The translations under genes were made by a program, and so were the position numbers. A stretch of DNA of 64,000 nt from Polytrichum commune (taxonomy: Eukaryota; Streptophyta; Polytrichopsida; Polytrichales; Polytrichaceae). Of the stretch, positions 34,330 through 46,277 are shown piece after piece. The notes beneath the pieces were generated by a model. It was given only the letters and a program-made list of their open reading frames with translations, was not told the DNA's origin and did not search any database. Location of the stretch: positions 12,398,001 to 12,462,000 of the forward strand of contig OX485804.1 in assembly GCA_950295325.1 (NCBI GenBank). Reading direction: 5' to 3'. How positions within the stretch are numbered: position 1 is the first letter of the stretch; each line of letters begins with the position of its first letter.

Positions 34330-34848
34330 GTTCTTCTATTAGAGCGGCTCATTCATCCAATCGTCATATTCCAGCATTAGAAAGTGATGCCGAACTCTTT
34401 GATCAGGTACTAAAGCATTTTCAAACACCTACAACTGATACCTCATGTGATGGTATGGACTTTGATGATGATACTACAATAGAAGACGTCGCACTACTTA
34501 ACTTATGGAAGTAAGTTTTTTTCCTTGTTTTCTTCTGAACAACTTCAATTGCAAATTCTAGATTTTATATTTTAATTTGTTGTTGCATATTCTAATACAT
34601 GGTTTGTTGTTTATAGTTGGATGAATTCATCGCCGATACAAACCTCGTCATTTTATCGGCACCGTGGATTATTGAGAAGCCCCTCTCTTAGTCCTCATAG
34701 CCTCCTTGTGTATGTTGAGGCTTTAGCTGAAGCTTATGCTAATGTTTCATCTACTTCATCTTCAATTTCACCTTTACCTTGTAGGTATTACGATATTAGA
34801 ATATGTGCTTATTTTAAACTCGGTGCATCTGAGTCTGAAGATATTTAA
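34330..34848 (+). CDS. Two-exon coding fragment of unknown product
   Basis: Exon A is 34330-34510, with acceptor ATCCAG|G and consensus donor GAA|GTAAGT; exon B is 34617-34848, with acceptor TTTATAG|T. The junction is phase 2 and stays open, joining ...DVALLNLW to NWMNSSPIQTSS. Exon A enters at phase 1, so an upstream exon is expected; I did not find it. The C-terminal part has LVYVEALAEAYANVSST and ends GASESEDI before TAA. The acidic stretch CDGMDFDDDTTIEDV is the most distinctive segment. No family is recognised. It may be a lineage-specific gene, a captured gene piece or an old transposon gene. Confidence 0.45.
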
Positions 34849-36299
34849 GTTTGTATTTATGATTTGATTTTTGATTTTTGATATTTGATTTCCAAGAACT
34901 TTAACAATTTATATCTACAACCCGATTTATATTTACAATCCATTTTTGTTGTTCTTTGTGTTTTGGACTTCGTAAATGTCACCTTTTTGATGGTGTTATG
35001 GTGTACATCAAATTTTACATTATAGTGAGACATTCTAACATGCTACACCTTGTTTTCAACATGAGTTTGCTTACACATTGTAATTCATTACATTATTATT
35101 ATCTCAACAGTTGAATGTATATTAGTTCATTTTTAGTACAAAATTGTTATAGCAACATTCTCATTTGTTGTTCATTTGGACTATAAATCCTTATATGTAA
35201 TTCCACAGTCATAGGCCCCCAACGGATTTACAAATCATAAGTGGGAAAAAATTGAAGGCTCACAGGCTCACGCTCGCATGCTCATATACTAGCAACCCCG
35301 AGTCGTGTACATATTGGTCTTTTTTGGTGCTCACTACTCGCAATCTAGCATTCATATTGTTTGTCCTCCCCAATCTTCTTATTATTGAACCTTAAAAATT
35401 TATTTCTTTAGGCCACATTTATAGGATACTATGGGTCCTATTACCAAATATTTTGTACTCTTCATTGCTCACAAGATAGCACTCCCCGTTCGAGTCAACT
35501 ATAGTCCTAATTATGCCGACGAGAAGGAAGGTCTTGCCGAAGCTTCGATTCTAAGTGAACTTCAAGAATTAAGATAGCTAAAACCAACACCAAAATTAAA
35601 CTTGGGTTTTCAAAAATGAGATATTCGTAGATGACCTTGAATTTGCAACATAAAATGAAGCCCCAACTTTCTCTCACACCCCCCCCCCCCTTTCCCCCAC
35701 CCATTAGACGTAACATAACCCCAAAGTTGTGAAATTGAATTGAATTGAATATCACGTCCTACTCCTTTTTCAACCAAGACATTCTTAGACATTAGGAACC
35801 TCCCCAATTACCCAATTCCACAACTTATACTAGTCTTGCTTTTGCCAAATTATGGGCAAGGGTGAGATTCCCTAGAGACACTTCAAGTATATGAGTTTTG
35901 GATCATTGTCATGTGTCACTAGATGAATGTTTTGTGCCACTAGGAAATCTATAAGTCTATCGTAGTGGTACATTTGAATATCTCTTTCACAAGTGCATGA
36001 CGATTTTTTGGGACTCATATTATGTTGATAGTGAGAGACATACATATATAGTCCACCCTTGATATTTGCTAACACTTCATATCAAGGAAACTTATAGCAC
36101 AGTCTTATATGGTGTTAACATTTTAACACTTATTAGGGGTAGTGTAGATACTTTATGACACTTACATGAATAACACTTATACAAATAAAGGATGAAATAA
36201 CACAAGATATGAATTTCATTAAACATTTAAGCGTAGTGGAAGAACAAATATATAGAAGTTTGATGAGATTCTTGTGCAAGCCAAGATCATGTTCCTTTT
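34849..36299. other. No gene recognised
   Basis: AT-rich spacer with a C12 run near 35680-35691. The section 35870-36070 resembles 38620-38770 at low identity (TGTCACTA, GGACTCATATT blocks). Confidence 0.3.
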
Positions 36300-36605
36300 T
36301 TAAGTGTTCAAAAATTCTCTAGATGAGAGTGTAACATCAGTAGGTCTTTGTTCCAAAAAATGTTTCAAGGTCACCAATGCACTATCAACATCCTTGAATG
36401 CTACTCTACCTACAACCACATCACCAATTTGCCCACTTTCAACTTCTTCAAGGGTTTCATTGTCAGCTACATCGTCTCTTTCATCAAGCATACCTATAAT
36501 TTCTCCAGCATGTCTGTAGGGATTGTTTAGATCAGATTCCAATTCATAATTGATGAACTCATGTGTATTCATAGTGGGTCTAGTTTCACTCTCAACATAT
36601 ACCAA
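36300..36605 (-). CDS. Short acidic reading frame, possible gene relic
   Basis: A 101-codon frame, with YELESDLNNPYRHAGEIIGM, DERDDVADNETLEEVESGQ and a C-terminal TLKHFLEQRPTDVTLSSREF. The skewed acidic composition and the absence of simple repeats make it more coding-like than its surroundings. The tail is faintly reminiscent of the end of pogo/Tigger-type transposases, but this is a guess. Upstream sequence on this strand is closed by stops and no splice partner was found. Confidence 0.3.
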   Translation of the reverse strand: MVYVESETRPTMNTHEFINYELESDLNNPYRHAGEIIGMLDERDDVADNETLEEVESGQIGDVVVGRVAFKDVDSALVTLKHFLEQRPTDVTLSSREFLNT

Positions 36606-38795
36606 TGCAAGTTAGGGTTTCTATCAATTTCATCCAAGTTATAAAATTTCATAGTCTCACTTTCATGCAAATCAATGCTTATTGAGGTGAATTCATTGCA
36701 GGAGGGAGCATAACTTTCAAAAATTCTCTTAACAATTAACAATTAACACTTTTTATTTTATTTTATCTTATTTTGGGGGTGGGGGGAGTGCAATTTTCTT
36801 TAACACATATGCAATTTTGACACTTATGAGGGTAACACATATTGAGGGTGGATTGTATTGGGCACGTAGTCCAATCTTTTTTAAATGCGTGTTTTTTTTG
36901 GTGTTTGTTCTTAAAGTTACATCTAGCCACACACCACTCAAATATATTGGGGCCCAATTAGGATAAGTAGCCGAATTACACTGGCTACCTTAGGTGTTGA
37001 TAATTCATGGTCCTTGGAGCTTATGAGAGCAACTCAAGTATTATACATAGGTGTCCTTTGCATTAAAACTCATAAGAGGTGGCTATGCTCATTATACTTT
37101 ATTTTAAATATAAATAGAAACTCCAACGATTGTTGCCTCAATGTATTATTTAAACCAATCCTTGGTATTTTTATAATGTTCACTACTTTCTTGAGTGGAG
37201 TAGAGCATCTACCAAGGGTGTTTAGAGTTCAAAACATGTGCACCAACCCCTTTACACAAGTTGGCTACCAAATAAAATCTCTCTCTCTCTCTCTCCAAAA
37301 GCTAAGAAAAAAAAGAAAAAAAAAATCTCTTGTATTTTAGTTTTAAAGCAATCCAACTCATCATAAATTAATCAACTTTCTTATAAAGAGATGTTATGGA
37401 TCCTTCCGTTGAGGAAAACCCTTCAGAAAGCTCCTTAAACGAAAACAAATTGCCTACATGACTCCATGATGCCTAACATAACTAAGTCATGCCGCCTCAC
37501 ATAACTAAGTAAAGTGTGTTCGTTCTGTGAGCCCTATGAATATCAACCATGGGTGATGCACAAACCCTACGACGTAGGGAGGTTTAGATTGACACTGAAC
37601 TCCCAACATCTCGTGGGGTTATATTCCTAGTGCCCATATATATACATATATACATATAGCTGCTAGTAATGCAATGCAATGCAATGCGTTGGGTTGAATG
37701 ATTGAACCATGTAACATATATACATTACAAAGGAGCTGCTATATAGCTACGTCACTTGGGCGAGCTTGCAGTCACTTTACTGAGCAAAGTGTGCATTTCC
37801 CATTCAGTCGTTCCCAGCAGCTGCTGCCTGCTGCTGCTGGGAAATTATGTTGACTTGAGAGCCTGCCATTGCTTCTAGAAAAGTGTGATTGCTCTTCTTC
37901 ACACATGTGGATCCGGTAAAGAGGCCTGACCCCTCTCTGCATGCAGCCTCTTTGTGAAGCGGAAACAGCCCAAGCAATCGCTTATAAGTTATTTCTGTCC
38001 ACTTACACTTGCACTTATCTTTCAATAGTGGAAAGCAAGCCGCATCCCATGAGTGACTGATTGTGCCTGACAAACTTGTGGATCACATTTAGTGGATCGA
38101 AGATCCAAAGTATATATGCTGCTTTTAGCACACACACTAAGGTAGAAATACCATGAACCGTGAAAATAAAGTGAGATTTGGATTGAAGATGTGGGTCTTG
38201 AAATCATGAGATAATTTTCCAAGATAGAAGAGGAGGATTCATGAAGAATGCAAGTTGTTTCACATGTTTAATCTCTGTAGAAAAAATTCTACAATTTTTC
38301 CAAAGTGGAAAGTTCATCAAACCCCCCTACTCGTTCATTAGATTCTTCTTAACTCGGACACGGTAATGATCATTTCTACACGGAACATCACCTAAAGTGG
38401 TTGACTCATGAGTACATTAAATTGTGATTGATGGTAGTCAAACATGAATAATTTTTTGGCTGAAGTGAATGTACACGCATATCAAGCTGCTATCCTCACA
38501 ATTATCGGTTTCAGAGATATGACGGAAGTCTACAGCACGGGTGGAGGGTAGTTCACGGTTTATGGTATTTCTACCTTAATTACCTTTGATTTGCTAGGTT
38601 TGCTCTTTATGAGCATTCGACTCTTGGGCCATTGACATATGTCACTAAGAAATTTGTCCTACATCGCTGGAAACTTTGTAATTCTATCACATTGTGGTTC
38701 GCATATTTCTCTCTCATCAACGTACGATAGTTGTCTAGGACTCATATTGGTAGTGGTTGTTGATAAAGTTGTTAACTTGGGAATAGTACAAGTTG
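36606..38795. other. No confident gene
   Basis: Includes a (CT)n run near 37279-37293 and a minus-strand frame at 37804-38073 ending NIISQQQQAAAAGND, which could be a C-terminal exon but has no supported partner or family. Confidence 0.3.
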
Positions 38796-39165
38796 CAACA
38801 CATTGGTATGTTTCGTTCAAGTTGTAAGGGCCGGTTCACTTAAAAGTTTTAGTTCGTCCTCTTCTTGCAAAGTTCATGAGTGGAGTGAACATAACATTGT
38901 TGAGCTCCACCTTCCATTTACTTCAAGTAGGAAATAATTGAGTCAAGGACCGAGAATAAATATGTTGTGTGGTTCTTGAGCAACACATCAGTATGTTTCG
39001 TTCAAGTTGTAGCACTTGTTCACTTAAAAGATCCAATTTGTCCTCTTCTCACAAAGTTCATGGGTGGAGTGAACATAACAATTGTGAAGCTCCACATGTC
39101 ACTTTCTTCAAGTAGGGAAATAATTGGGTCAAGGACCGGGAGTAAATGTGTTGTGATTCTCGAAA
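38796..39165 (+). repeat. Tandem duplication, ~184-bp unit
   Basis: TATGTTTCGTTCAAGTTGTA is at about 38807 and 38991. TTCACTTAAAAG, TCCTCTTCT, TGGAGTGAACATAACA and GGGTCAAGGACCG-type blocks follow in the same order in both units. Confidence 0.75.
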
Positions 39166-39223
39166 ACAACAACCTCAGTCTTGGTGCCATGGTAACGCCC
39201 ATGATAGGGGGCAAGGGGGGAAA

Positions 39224-39425
39224 GTTGCATATGAGCATACTTCTTATTCATCCAACATAAAACTTGATCTTTATGAGTTTGTGGTCGATTCAACTCAAAC
39301 TAACCCAAAGTAAACTGATTTGGGATCTTTAGAGCTAATTCCTATGTCAGATCAACTGAAATAAAGACATTCTAATTGCACACTATGTTATGTTGGACAA
39401 ATGAGAAGTATGATCGTATGCGATG
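39224..39425. repeat. ~200-bp inverted repeat
   Basis: GTTGCATATGAGCATACTTC and CATCCAACATAA on the left pair with TTATGTTGGACAAATGAG and TATGATCGTATGCGA on the right. Related to 50611-50857. Confidence 0.6.
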
Positions 39426-39878
39426 ATTCCCTCTTGCCAAGATATATAGGGCCACAAACCTTACTTACGTCAAGTGGAAGTCCAAAATACATCATCACCA
39501 CCATCAAGTGACTAAGAATAAACGAGAGCTTATAACGAAAGAGGTATACAACAATAATAAGGTAAGCAAGTCTTAAATGAACATTTTTAGCTCTACAACC
39601 ACTTTTCATAGGATATGAAACACAAAATTAGTGCGAGACAATTGAGAAATCTAGATTTTGGCCATAAGTTGCCCTTAAAGCTAATATGAATATTTTATTC
39701 CTTATCAAAGTGAATATTCTCCTTTTTTAAAACCATGGCCATATAGGTCCCCCAATTAAGTGGACTATCGAGTTCAAAACAATCAATATACTTGAGCACT
39801 TTGTTCAACCTTTATTAAACACTTATATTTTTTATGTCCGTTTCTTGGATCCACACCTTACCACACACTACTCATATA

Positions 39879-40225
39879 CACACTAAATTTTGTATAGTCA
39901 TGCTTGTGGCAACCAAAATACATGTGATATTAAGGAGTTTCGTAGTGTTAATGTGGATGCGGGATAAAAGAGAATTAGTGTAGCAAGCGTCATTATGGAA
40001 TAACACAAGGTCAACATTGCAATAATGACAATACTTACAATGATGCATGTGGGTGTGTGGTTTGAAATTTTTGGTGGGCTATTTTAATGTCAAAACCCAT
40101 GATATATAGGAGGGAAATGTGACAACAATGAGTCAGATTTAAATTGTGAACATCCGTTCCCTAGGGTTTCAGGGTATAAGAGAAGGTGTGAAATTAAGGA
40201 GGTGGATATTACGGAGCTTAGAGAG
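39879..40225 (-). mobile_element. Family E element, internally deleted (347 bp)
   Basis: Flanked by TA. Ends CACACTAAATTTTGTATAGT and TTACGGAGCTTAGAGAG. Compared with 42382-42840 it lacks the middle with the GAA/CTT triplets. Confidence 0.6.
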
Positions 40226-40279
40226 TATGGTTCCTGATTAAGAAAAATGACCATTGAGTAGCAAGGCCCGCATATCTTA

Positions 40280-40781
40280 GGGCCACTTCACACACGAGCC
40301 TGAGGACCCATGACCATTGCACTTCAAGCACTCTCATTGGTGGAAAAGGTCGAGCCGGTCCAAGTCTGCTTCACACTACACTGGAGGGACCACCGGAGGA
40401 AGTGAATGCAAGATGGATGTAAAGTCTACATGAATTCCTATGTGGCATCAAATGGATCTTGTTTCATGGTCACTTGGACTATTTCTCAAAACCACCTCTT
40501 GGAGGTAGGACCTAACACAAAATTGGGAGACCATAGCACTCCACAATCTCACAACTGCTGATTTATTCTATTTTATCATATGTGAGCACTATGCATGAGA
40601 AAAATTCATTGAAACAACATGTGGTTTCAGGACCGGTCACATTTGACTTCATAGTTCACTTAAGGGCCCGTGACCACATTGCATGATTTTGGAAGTGCGT
40701 TGGGGATGGCCTTTGGACACTTTTCTTTTGGGCTCTCACAATTTCGCGGTCACGGCTCTTGGCTCGTGTGTGAATTAGCCC
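40280..40781 (+). mobile_element. Family C MITE, nearly intact (502 bp)
   Basis: TTA (40277-40279) then GGGCCACTTCACACACGAGC; the right end GTGTGTGAATTAGCCC is followed by TTTA. The last bases of the right TIR are mutated (TTAGCCC for GTGGCCC). Confidence 0.75.
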
Positions 40782-41172
40782 TTTAGATTGGTGTGAGGAG
40801 GGCGGACATCTTGATATTATGTGGAAGGTGGCACTTGGGAGCTCTTCTTACCACTTGGGCCCACACATCCCGGTGATCGCGTGCAACAAAAGGTGTGCCA
40901 GATTTGCCAGGTTCCTGAGTTTATAAGTACAACTTCGGCCACGTCCCTTTTGCTTCCACTCCCAGCATCTCCTAATTAGAATCCATAACGCAGCATAATT
41001 GATGGGGGACAGAAATGCAGAAGCTACTACACATTAAGCTTCCCAAACCTCCAACGGCGTCTCTCAACTTCTTCAACTATGAACAATCCAAGGAAGCACT
41101 TGATCAAGTGCATCTCACACGTGCTTTGCTTGGGAACGTTCAGGTGTCGTGAACAAGAACAAGCACCATGTA

Positions 41173-41649
41173 CACCCTAAACTCCGTAATATCAACCTCC
41201 ATGATGTCATACACTCTCGAATATCCCAAAACCCTAGGGAACAGATGTCTTTAGTTCAAATCTCAATCTTTATTGTCACATTTCTCTCCCTTATATCACG
41301 AATTTTGTCATCATCAATGCAAACCACCAAAGAAGTCAACTCACACCCTCACATTGCGCCATGTGTCAACGTGTGGAGTGTCTTCTTCTTCTTCTTCTTC
41401 TTATGTCACTTGTTGAATGTTGGTGCATGCGTCTGCCACATCACCCATGATGGTCAAGTGGAGTGTACCACACTAGCGTAAGTGAAATGAGAACGAATTC
41501 AAATTGTTCTCACACCTCCTTTGTGTTATTCCATATGTCACATGCTAAATTAAGTCTATAGTATCACACATCCATGTTAACACTACAAAACTCCGTAATA
41601 TCACGTGCACTTTGGTTGCCACAGGTGTGATACTACAGAGTTTAGAGTG
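41173..41649 (+). mobile_element. Family E element (477 bp), TA-flanked
   Basis: Ends CACCCTAAACTCCGTAATAT and, in complement, CACTCTAAACTCTGTAGTAT. TA at 41171-41172 and 41650-41651, as for Tc1/mariner-type elements. The interior has a CTT triplet run near 41382-41402 and CACCAAAGAAGTCAAC. A 110-codon frame across it is not conserved in sister copies. Confidence 0.75.
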
Positions 41650-42381
41650 TATTTTACCTAGGGTATGTGGTTACTCTTCTTAGCCGGACACCTGCACTTG
41701 CGTGCTATATGACAAAACGTGCATTTAGGGATACATTATGTTGGTTAGAAACAAATGTGTTTTGATTAGATTGGATTGTGTGTTGAAAATATAATAATCG
41801 TTCTAGGTTCAACATGGAACACAACTGGGAGGACGTTAGTGTTTAAAGAGAAGGAGAAGCTAGTTCAAGGATGATGGTTTAGTGGTACAATTTGAAGTTT
41901 GGTGCCACAAGGCTTCAAGTCACAAGATATACTCTTGACCAGGTGAGAATTGAGCGCGTTCTCTTTGCGAGCGGGTATGATCAATGTGATTGTTTCTGAG
42001 ATCATCTTGCCAACCTCAAAGTTTTGTTGGTTAGTGTGCTTTGTAGAGAAAGGGGGAGAGAAAGAGATCACATTCAGAATCTCGACTTCTATCCTAGAAT
42101 TTGAAGTGGGCTTCATTCTTTGTTACGATCGATCAACAACACCACAATCGATGCACATACCTAAGTGTGGAAGGTTGTCTTGGGAGAAAAAAACTAAAAC
42201 TGAAAAAACTAAAGTTTCCAAAAACGAGTTGAACACTCAACCACCTCGACCCACTCCAACTCCACCCGCCCCTACCTCAATACTTCAATATAGGTTGAAG
42301 TTGGGCACTACAAAATATCCTCAAAACTTCATCAACAGGATTGAAGGCGGACCTCAATAACACCCCCCTCCAACGTCAATA

Positions 42382-42840
42382 CACTCTAACCTCCGTAGTA
42401 TCACACCCGTGGCAACCAAAGTGCACGTGATATTATGGAGTTTTGGAGTGTTAACATGAATACGTGATACCATAGAATTAGTGTAGCATGTGGCACTACG
42501 GAATAACACAAAATGCAACATTTTAATGGTGTGGTGTGGTCCACTCCACTTTGCCTTCCTGGACAATGTGACACATGCATGCACCAACATTCAACAAGTG
42601 GGATAAGAAGATGAAGAAGAAGAATAAGAAGGTGGCACTTCACACATTGACACATGGTGCAATGCGAGGGTGTGGGTTGACTTCATTGGTGGTTTGCATT
42701 AATGACAAATTCCGTGATACAAGGGAGAGAAATGTGACAATAAAGAGGGAGATTTGAACTACGAACATCCATCCCCTAGGGTTTTGGGATATTAGAGAGT
42801 GAGTGACATTATGGAGATTGGTATTACGGAATTTAGGGTG
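42382..42840 (-). mobile_element. Family E element (459 bp), opposite orientation
   Basis: CACTCTAACCTCCGTAGTAT at the left and TATTACGGAATTTAGGGTG at the right, TA-flanked on both sides. Shares the GAAGAAGAAG run and GTTGACTTCATTGGTGGTTT with 41173-41649 in complement. Confidence 0.78.
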
Positions 42841-43364
42841 TAAATGGATGTGTGTTGAGCACACGCCAGTCTTTCACTGGTTCATGAATTGGTTTGAACA
42901 TGGAATCTGGAGTCGCCCTAGCTAGCTACGTAAATAGTGAAGGTTTGTGACGTTGGAAAGTAAAGGAGATTGATTTATGAATCCGAATTGAGAAGAAAGT
43001 TCGAGTCTTCAAGTACCACTACAGTTATAATGTACTGCGGGTCCACTCAGGGATGAAAATCAATCAATCTAGACATGTAGGTGGGCACTCCACCCAGAGC
43101 ACGCGAAGTCAGTAAAAAGAGATGCAACACCACCTATAAGCCAGACGTTTTCGAGCTTTGGGAAAGTTAAGTTATTATTTCAAAGCTTGTGGAGGGGGAA
43201 ATCGAGGAACTGATTCATTCAGAGTCAGGTCTGGGATGAATCAATTATGAAGTAATGATTAAAATCCCAGAAAAGGAAAAGAAAAAGAAAAAGAAAAAGT
43301 GGGTGCAACCAGGGCCTACAAAGGCTACCCATATATTTCGCTTCTCGAATAACTAAAGTGTTTA

Positions 43365-43965
43365 TGGAATTTAGTGTCACGACTATATTTGCGAAGGACC
43401 TAAACTAGATTACCGAGGGTTGGTTTCCACATAGGTCGCTTCACCCACCATATTCTAGTGAAAATGTAGAGTCCATCAATTTGGTGGGTTCTATGTTTTT
43501 ACTAGAATCCGGTGGGTAGGCGGCATACATGAAAACTAACCTTAAGTGTCACGCCCAGTAATTGTCAATGTGGTATCATTTATCCACATAAGGTAAAACA
43601 TTTAAAGTGAAAAAACTAATTGCATCATGGCATTCAGTGTAGGAAATTGAGATACTTAAGATGATAGTTGTCATTTTAGTATGCAAGGGGAGGATATTAT
43701 TGTGCATGCTAATGGCAAGTGTCATATGTTTACATTTTAGTATGCAAGAGGATTCTAATGCCAAATGTCATTTGTGTATACTTTAGTCAACTTGTAGAAC
43801 ATTATGACACTAATAGGCATACACCTCATAACACTATGGAAGGTACTCATGCCAAGTTTCATGAAGTGACATTCATGGTGGAGTTAGCATATGCCTCAAA
43901 AATAGGGTAGGCGACACTATCATGCATGTGATGCTAAGTACCATACACGGTGTAGTGGTCCATTG
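43365..43965 (+). repeat. Dispersed element, copy 2 (related to 21362-21885)
   Basis: Shares GATGATAGTT, GTCATATGTTTACATTTTAG, TCATTTGTGTATACTTTAG and ACACCTCATAACACTAT with copy 1. Ends near TAAGTACCATACACGGTGTA. Confidence 0.5.
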
Positions 43966-44179
43966 AAAGGTTCAAAGGACCAACAAGTGAGGTTTTAAGC
44001 CTGATAGAGTTATCCATAAAGTCCTTCAAAGAGGGAGGAAACCGTGAGTTTGATCCTTCTTTGAGAAAACTTTCCATTAAGAGCTCTTTAGCTTGTTGTG
44101 TATTGGAGACTATTCTAAAAGTTGGGTGACACTTTTGGGACCTCCTCTTTCCACCTCTTGAACTTTGAGAGAATTTCAT
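43934..44179 (-). CDS. Short basic reading frame, possible gene fragment
   Basis: An 81-codon frame with SQSSRGGKRRSQKCHPTF, then NTQQAKELLMESFLKEGSNS and FPPSLKDFMDNSIRLKTSL. The composition looks coding rather than repetitive, and the ATG context is ATCATGA. Its tail overlaps the dispersed element end at about 43965. No family is recognised and no splice partner was found; it may be a captured gene piece. Confidence 0.3.
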   Translation of the reverse strand: MKFSQSSRGGKRRSQKCHPTFRIVSNTQQAKELLMESFLKEGSNSRFPPSLKDFMDNSIRLKTSLVGPLNLSMDHYTVYGT

Positions 44180-44264
44180 GATCTAAAATAGGGTTTGCGC
44201 ATGGAGTTTGCTATCCTAAATCCCGGATTGGCCTATGCAAGGTTAGCTTGGCCCACCCATCCTA

Positions 44265-44558
44265 CACCCTAAACTCTGTAATAACAACCACGTAATGTCA
44301 CTCACTCTCTAATATCCTGACACCTTAGGGAATGCATGTTCTTAGTGCAAATCTCACTCCTTAATATCACATTTCTCTCCCTTATATCATGGGTTTTGCC
44401 AATAATGCAAACCACCAAAGAAGTCAACCCACACCCTCGCATTGTGCCACATGTAAAAAATGTAGAGTTTCTTCTTCTTCTTCTTCTTCTTCTTATGCCA
44501 CTTGTTGAATTGTTGGTGCATAAATCTGCCACATTGCCTAGGAAGGCCAAGTGGGAGG
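44265..44558 (+). mobile_element. Family E element, left half
   Basis: TA then CACCCTAAACTCTGTAATAA, continuing colinear with 41173-41649 as far as CCTAGGAAGGCCAAGTGG. The remainder is found at 46131-46277. Confidence 0.72.
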
Positions 44559-46130
44559 TTGAAATGCGAAGATTGGATAATGTGTTATAATGATGTAAAT
44601 ATGCCATGTAAGGATTTGTTCTAGACCGGGAACCTTGATCTTGAACCCTAGTTTTCTCGGCAATTTGATCCACTGGTGTGGGAAGCTCTTTAACGAGTTG
44701 AATACATGCAAGTCACTGTGAAGGTCACCGCCTACTAATCTCAAATGCAAGCCCTATTGATTATGCTTTCCATATTACCTTAGAAGTTGAGTTGTTTTGA
44801 ATTTGAGATCAAGCACGATGGAATTGATATTGTTGCAAGGGACTTCCATCAACTGTTAATGAAGATATAGAATCAATGTTTTATGCATTGGACGATAGTG
44901 GTGACTTCAAGGTTCGTTTTTGTAAACCGGTTTTTTATTACTATAAATATCAGATGAGCAAAAAATGGAATTCTTTGTCAAATGCTTGGGGTTTCATCCA
45001 TGTCAGGAATTCTATGTGTTGGTCGTCTTCACATTGACAAGGAAGAATTTGTTGACCTTTGCAATGCCAACTCTTTGAGGTAAGTTGCATTCTTGTCTGC
45101 ATTTGGTTGATGTCCCTTATATTGATATTTATTTTCTATGTATGTTTCTTGAGATGAGATTCTGGTGAGCTCAAATGTGCAGAATGTATGTCCCTCATAA
45201 TTGTCAGTCAATCTATGGAAAGAGCATATTCTTTTTGCCGAGGTTTGACCATATTATAGGCTCATTACAAGGGAATGAATGAGTGAAATTTTTTGACCAT
45301 TCTACCTATAGGGTTGTCAAAGTTCGGGGGAGGATTTTGGGCATAATCAGTCAAGATCCTAGTGTTTCCAAGACCAATTGGTTACATGTTGACATCTTTC
45401 AAATTTTCTTTGCTAGATTGAGGAACATTCTATAAATTCATGTATATGGATCAAATCGAGGTAAAGTCCTTCTCTTCTCTCTTAAATCAAAACAATTGCA
45501 CCCTGAGCTTCTTGTCTTCAATGTCCAGTTTTTGCAAAAATTTCAATATCGTCACTTCATTATCGTGCACACATGACATAAATTAGTAGTGCTAGCAAGT
45601 TCCCTTTCATCATTTAAACAAAAGCAACTTTCTACTTAGGTTGGAATCTACAAAGTGTTTTGCTTGAGGGCAAAATCAAAATCAAAATCAAAATCAATTT
45701 CTCAAAAAGGTTCACTTATCTGGACACATACACACCAGTAGTCTACCGCACAACTATTGTTGTCCAAAAATCATCAAGTCCGTATTCTTGTTCATCATCT
45801 TCATAAAGCCCATGTTGAATGCCCGGGTTGCCCAAATGCCTCCCTCTTACATCCAAAGTTGCCAAATCTTCATGTAGCCCAAAATCAAGATCATCCGGTT
45901 GCCCACCTACCAGAGAACCCAACCAAAGTGTAGTAGATCCATAATTGTATCATTCTCCCCACTGCCCTCTTCATAATCTTCCCGATGTGCTCCATGTTGG
46001 GGTCTTGCACCATGGTCCTATAGAAAGGGTTTCCCAACTTTTTCAACTGCCCCATAGTACCATAAGCTTTGTGTATGTGTGCAACTTTGAGAGATTATTC
46101 ATGTCCCATGGATGAAATTATCAAATTCAA
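44559..46130. other. ~1.57-kb insertion splitting a family E element
   Basis: Lies exactly where the family E sequence is interrupted. It includes a family A fragment (45325-45440) and an ATCAAA repeat (about 45669-45694). I found no TIRs, target duplication or recognisable gene. Confidence 0.5.
45325..45440 (+). mobile_element. Family A MITE, left half only
   Basis: GGGGGAGGATTTTGGGCATA, GATCCTAGTGTTTCCAAG and TTACATGTTGACATC are in family order; it ends after ATTCTATAAATTC. Confidence 0.65.
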
Positions 46131-46277
46131 CATTACAACGTTGCACTTTGTGTTCTTCCATAATGTCACACGCTACGCTAATTCTCTATCATCACGCATC
46201 CATGCTAACACTACAAAACTTCATAGTATCACGTGCACTTGGGTTGCCACATGTGTGATACTACAGAGTTTAGAATG
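46131..46277 (+). mobile_element. Family E element, right half
   Basis: Resumes at GTTGCACTTTGTGTTCTTCC and runs to ATACTACAGAGTTTAGAATG followed by TA. It matches the last 150 bp of 41173-41649. Confidence 0.72.

Noticed and set aside
41149-41481. 110-codon plus frame
   Set aside because: Part of a family E element; not conserved as a frame in the 42.4 and 44.3-kb copies.
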